Source: Chloroflexota bacterium
GTDB lineage: Bacteria > Chloroflexota > Dehalococcoidia > JAUQQI01
NCBI GenBank assembly: GCA_030549955.1
Contig: JAUQQI010000187.1
Coordinates: forward strand, 1 to 14,974
DNA: 14,974 nt
Direction: 5' to 3'
Positions 12,736 through 14,974 of the stretch are shown piece after piece; within the stretch, counting starts at the first letter, position 1, and every line of letters starts with the position of its first letter. The position numbers and the translations under genes were made by a program. The notes beneath the pieces are model-generated. The model was given only the letters and a program-made list of their open reading frames with translations, was not told the DNA's origin and searched no databases.

Positions 12736-13501
12736 GGTCAGTGCGCCTGCTTAATCCCAAAGCAAGCCTATTCAGAAACTGACAGGCATCCTCAACGGAC
12801 ACAAGAACCTCATCGGCTGCGGCGATAACTTCTAAGGGTGTCTCCGGTCCGGCCACGGCCACGGCAAGGCCGGCCCCACCTCCTCGGGCCCGCCACTGAG
12901 CTACCGCCCGGAAGGCATCCGCATCCGTCAGGTCGTCTCCCAGGTAGACGACGCCCCGCAGTTTGAACCCGGCGATAAGCCGGCGTACCGCCTCGCCTTT
13001 GTTCGCCTTCGCGGGCCGGACCTCCACCACCTGCTTGCCCTCCGTCAGCACATGGCCGGGCGGAATCCGCCCAGAAAGCAGGTCCAGAATCCGCCGGCGG
13101 GCTTCGGCCGGGTCGGGGCTACCCCGGTAGTGGACCGCAAAGCCGGGGCCTTTAAGCTCGAGCCGGGCGGCCGGACCCAGGCGGTCCCCAAGCCACTCGG
13201 CGAGCCGGGTGATGGCCGGGTCGGCCGCGCTGCCTCCGTCCCAATCGGCCCCATGGAGGCCGATATAGACGATGCCGGGCAGACCGACCTTCGCCTTGAG
13301 GTCGGCGACCGTTCGGCCCGAGACCAGGGCCACAAGCTCGAGGGTGGTGCTGAGGGCTTCGAGGGCGGCCCGGCACTCCGGGCGGAGGTCGGCAGCCTCT
13401 GGCGTCGGGGCAATTTCGCTCAGGGTACCGTCAAAGTCCGAAATCAGGCCGGCCGGACGGTTCCGGAGAACGGCCACCGCCCGGCCAATCAGGGCGTTCA
13501 C
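12731..13501 (-). CDS. otsB: Trehalose-6-phosphate phosphatase-like HAD hydrolase (OtsB)
   Basis: A 256-residue HAD-superfamily phosphatase. Motif I is DFDGTL (residues 22-27; nucleophile D22, acid/base D24), motif II is VSGRT (60-64), the lysine motif is EVRPAKANKGEA (160-171; K168), and motif IV is YLGDDLTDADAF (186-197). GLHGADW (81-87) and HYRG (124-127) are typical of the trehalose-phosphatase branch. The expected reaction is trehalose-6-phosphate to trehalose plus phosphate. No trehalose-phosphate synthase is seen here, so a related sugar-phosphate phosphatase activity such as glucosylglycerol phosphatase cannot be ruled out. The start is GTG at 13501, overlapping the upstream stop as GTGA. 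No good ribosome-binding site is visible, consistent with coupling. Confidence 0.88.
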   Translation of the reverse strand: MNALIGRAVAVLRNRPAGLISDFDGTLSEIAPTPEAADLRPECRAALEALSTTLELVALVSGRTVADLKAKVGLPGIVYIGLHGADWDGGSAADPAITRLAEWLGDRLGPAARLELKGPGFAVHYRGSPDPAEARRRILDLLSGRIPPGHVLTEGKQVVEVRPAKANKGEAVRRLIAGFKLRGVVYLGDDLTDADAFRAVAQWRARGGGAGLAVAVAGPETPLEVIAAADEVLVSVEDACQFLNRLALGLSRRTDP

Positions 13502-14974
13502 GGCCGGTAAACCTGGCGGTAGGCCCCGTAAAAGCCGTAGACAAGCCGGACGTACGCCTGGGTTTCCCGCAGGGGTATCAGCTCGACGAACAGGTCGGGG
13601 TCGTCAACCCCAAACTGGTCCCGCCACCGCTGGGCGTTGCCCGGCCCGCCGTTATAGGCGGCCAGGGCCAGCCACAAGTTATTAAACCGCCCAAGCTGGG
13701 CCGAAAGGTAATAGGCCCCGAAATCGATGCTAACGGCCGGCCGGAAGAGCTGGTCGAGGTCGAAGTCTTTATACCCGAGCCGGGCGGCGATGTCCCGGGC
13801 CGTCGACGGGATCACCTGCGTGAGACCCCGAGCCTGGGCTGATGATACCGCCCGCGGGTCATAGCGGCTCTCCTGCCGGATGAGGGCGTAGAGCAACAGG
13901 GGGTCGATATCAAACCGCCGGGCGGAGGCGTCGACGAGGTCAGCAAAGGGGGTCGGGTAAAGGGCCCGCTCCAGGCCGGCCGGCAACTGCCCCGACCTGC
14001 CGGCGGCAAGCAGCATCGAAACCCCGTCGCTGAAGAGGCCGGCCTCGACCAGCATGGCCCCGAGCCGGCTACCCAGGCCAGGGTCGACGGCCCAGCTAAG
14101 ACCGCGGGCAATTAGCCGGGCCTCATCGACAAACCCGGCCTTCCAGAGGGCCAGGCTCACCCGGAAATCAGCCGGGGGCAGAATCTGCTCACTGACCGGC
14201 GAATCCGTCCGGTCAGCCGGCGGCAACGGCCGGTAGGGGCGTCCGGCTGACCCCGAAGCCAGCCCGGCTAGAATCTCCCGGGCCCGAACCTGGTAATAAA
14301 CAGCTTCGCCCGAGAGGCCCGGCAAACCCCCGACCAGGGGCTGCCAGGTCCGGGCCACCTCGTCGGTGCGCCCCTGCCCGAGGGCAAGCTTGCCGAGCCA
14401 GAAACGGGCCCGGGCCCCCGCCAGGCCAGGCCGGTCGGCCAGAAGCCCCCAGTGGGCGGCAGCCTGGCTGGACTGCCCCTGCCGGTAGGCCACCAGGCCC
14501 AGGTAGAACCGGGCATCCTGGCCCCGGGCGGTATCGGGCAGGTCCTCGGCCAGCCGGCGGTAATAGGCGAGGGCCTGGTTTGGGTCGCCGGAGCGCTCCT
14601 CGACCCGGGCCAGGTCCCAGAGGGCCGCTTCGGCCCAGGGGCCGGTCGGGTCGGCCTGGTAGCTTTTAAGATAAAAGGCCCTGGCTTCGGCACCCCGGCC
14701 GGAGTAGAGATAGGCGTCTGCCAGGTAGTAAAGGGCCTCGGCCAGGCGAGTTCCGCCCAGGCCCGAAAGGGCCGGTCCCAGGAACCGGATAACCTCGGCC
14801 CAGCGCCGCTGATAGTACGCCACAAAGGCCCGCTGGTAGTCGGGGACCTGAACGCCGAGGGCATCAAGCTGTTCAAGGGCTTCGGCCGCCGGCCGAAGGT
14901 CATAGCTTCCGGCGACCAGCCCGAGGAGCCTGCGGAAGGCAGCATTGGTCCGGCCCAGGTCGGCCTCGAGCTTC
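13498..14974 (-). CDS. Slt70-like lytic transglycosylase with helical repeat region, partial, N-terminus outside window
   Basis: The frame is open to the right edge (491 residues visible), so the start lies beyond it; the in-frame GTG at 14823 is internal. The visible N-terminal part is a helical, TPR-like solenoid (for example ALYYLADAYLYSGRGAEARA, ALWDLARVEERSGDPNQALA, ARFYLGLVAYRQGQSSQAAA), resembling the superhelical U/L domain of Slt70. The C-terminal catalytic domain has LLYALIRQESRYDPRAVSS with the catalytic Glu encoded at 13872-13870, ARGLTQVIPSTARDIA and ALAAYNGGPGNAQRW. The enzyme cleaves peptidoglycan between MurNAc and GlcNAc with anhydro-sugar formation, in the cell envelope. GLTQ replaces the more common GLMQ. 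It overlaps otsB by 4 bp. Whether it serves flagellar assembly or general wall turnover cannot be told. Confidence 0.92.
   Translation of the reverse strand, partial: KLEADLGRTNAAFRRLLGLVAGSYDLRPAAEALEQLDALGVQVPDYQRAFVAYYQRRWAEVIRFLGPALSGLGGTRLAEALYYLADAYLYSGRGAEARAFYLKSYQADPTGPWAEAALWDLARVEERSGDPNQALAYYRRLAEDLPDTARGQDARFYLGLVAYRQGQSSQAAAHWGLLADRPGLAGARARFWLGKLALGQGRTDEVARTWQPLVGGLPGLSGEAVYYQVRAREILAGLASGSAGRPYRPLPPADRTDSPVSEQILPPADFRVSLALWKAGFVDEARLIARGLSWAVDPGLGSRLGAMLVEAGLFSDGVSMLLAAGRSGQLPAGLERALYPTPFADLVDASARRFDIDPLLLYALIRQESRYDPRAVSSAQARGLTQVIPSTARDIAARLGYKDFDLDQLFRPAVSIDFGAYYLSAQLGRFNNLWLALAAYNGGPGNAQRWRDQFGVDDPDLFVELIPLRETQAYVRLVYGFYGAYRQVYRP

Noticed and set aside
12712..12736. Palindrome after otsB as an intrinsic terminator
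   Set aside because: The arms leave a loop of only one to three bases and no T-run follows. An operator over the -35 box fits better.
13259..13266. Second GCCGATAT on the plus strand
   Set aside because: Inside otsB, antisense, with no -35 element at 14-16 bp.
1..14974. CRISPR arrays, insertion sequences, tRNA or rRNA genes, phage genes
   Set aside because: No regularly spaced repeats, transposase-like frames, terminal inverted repeats or RNA gene signatures were seen. The window is almost fully occupied by coherent flagellar and envelope genes.

Overview
The window is a dense, GC-rich (roughly 60-65% by eye) bacterial flagellar gene cluster. Every gene I can support lies on the minus strand, so transcription runs from high to low coordinates. 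The gene order resembles that of Firmicutes: fliP-fliQ-fliR-flhB-flhA, then a PilZ protein, a sigma-28 gene, a flgF-flgG pair and flgM-flgN-flgK-flgL, with a DegU-like response regulator nearby. A GC-rich, possibly thermophilic member of the Clostridia/Peptococcia/Moorellia type is my best guess. This is inferred from gene order and protein style, not from a marker gene.

In transcription order, the right end (about 14974-12731) holds a Slt70-like lytic transglycosylase whose 5' end is outside the window. It overlaps by 4 bp a trehalose-6-phosphate phosphatase-like HAD gene (otsB). A near-consensus sigma-A promoter (TTGACA, 17 bp, TATAAG) overlaps the otsB stop codon and drives a NarL/DegU-type response regulator. 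That gene overlaps one for a short, soluble, sensor-less HisKA_3-type histidine kinase. An 86-bp gap able to form hairpins follows.

From 11252 to 2386 comes a practically gapless operon. It encodes five components of the flagellar type III export apparatus (FliP, FliQ, FliR, FlhB, FlhA), a YcgR-like PilZ protein that should bind cyclic di-GMP, and a 63-residue protein with two membrane segments. These are followed by the flagellar sigma factor FliA/SigD, a secreted or anchored protein with an RskA-like domain and an LPRTG motif, and two rod/hook proteins of the FlgF/FlgG family. Many junctions are stop/start overlaps (ATGA, GTGA, TGATG), which suggests translational coupling.

A GCCGATAG box typical of sigma-28 promoters lies in the short gap before flgM. 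It marks the start of a late unit: flgM (anti-sigma-28), flgN (export chaperone), flgK and flgL (hook-filament junction), with flgL running off the left edge. The genes therefore form a regulatory hierarchy: a possible two-component input, then export-gate assembly and sigma-28 synthesis, then sigma-28-driven production of its own antagonist and the hook-filament junction proteins. The most unusual points are the absence of flhF/flhG and fliO from places where they are often found, the RskA/LPRTG protein beside the sigma factor, the lipobox in FliP, and the kinase lacking the usual phosphatase glutamine.
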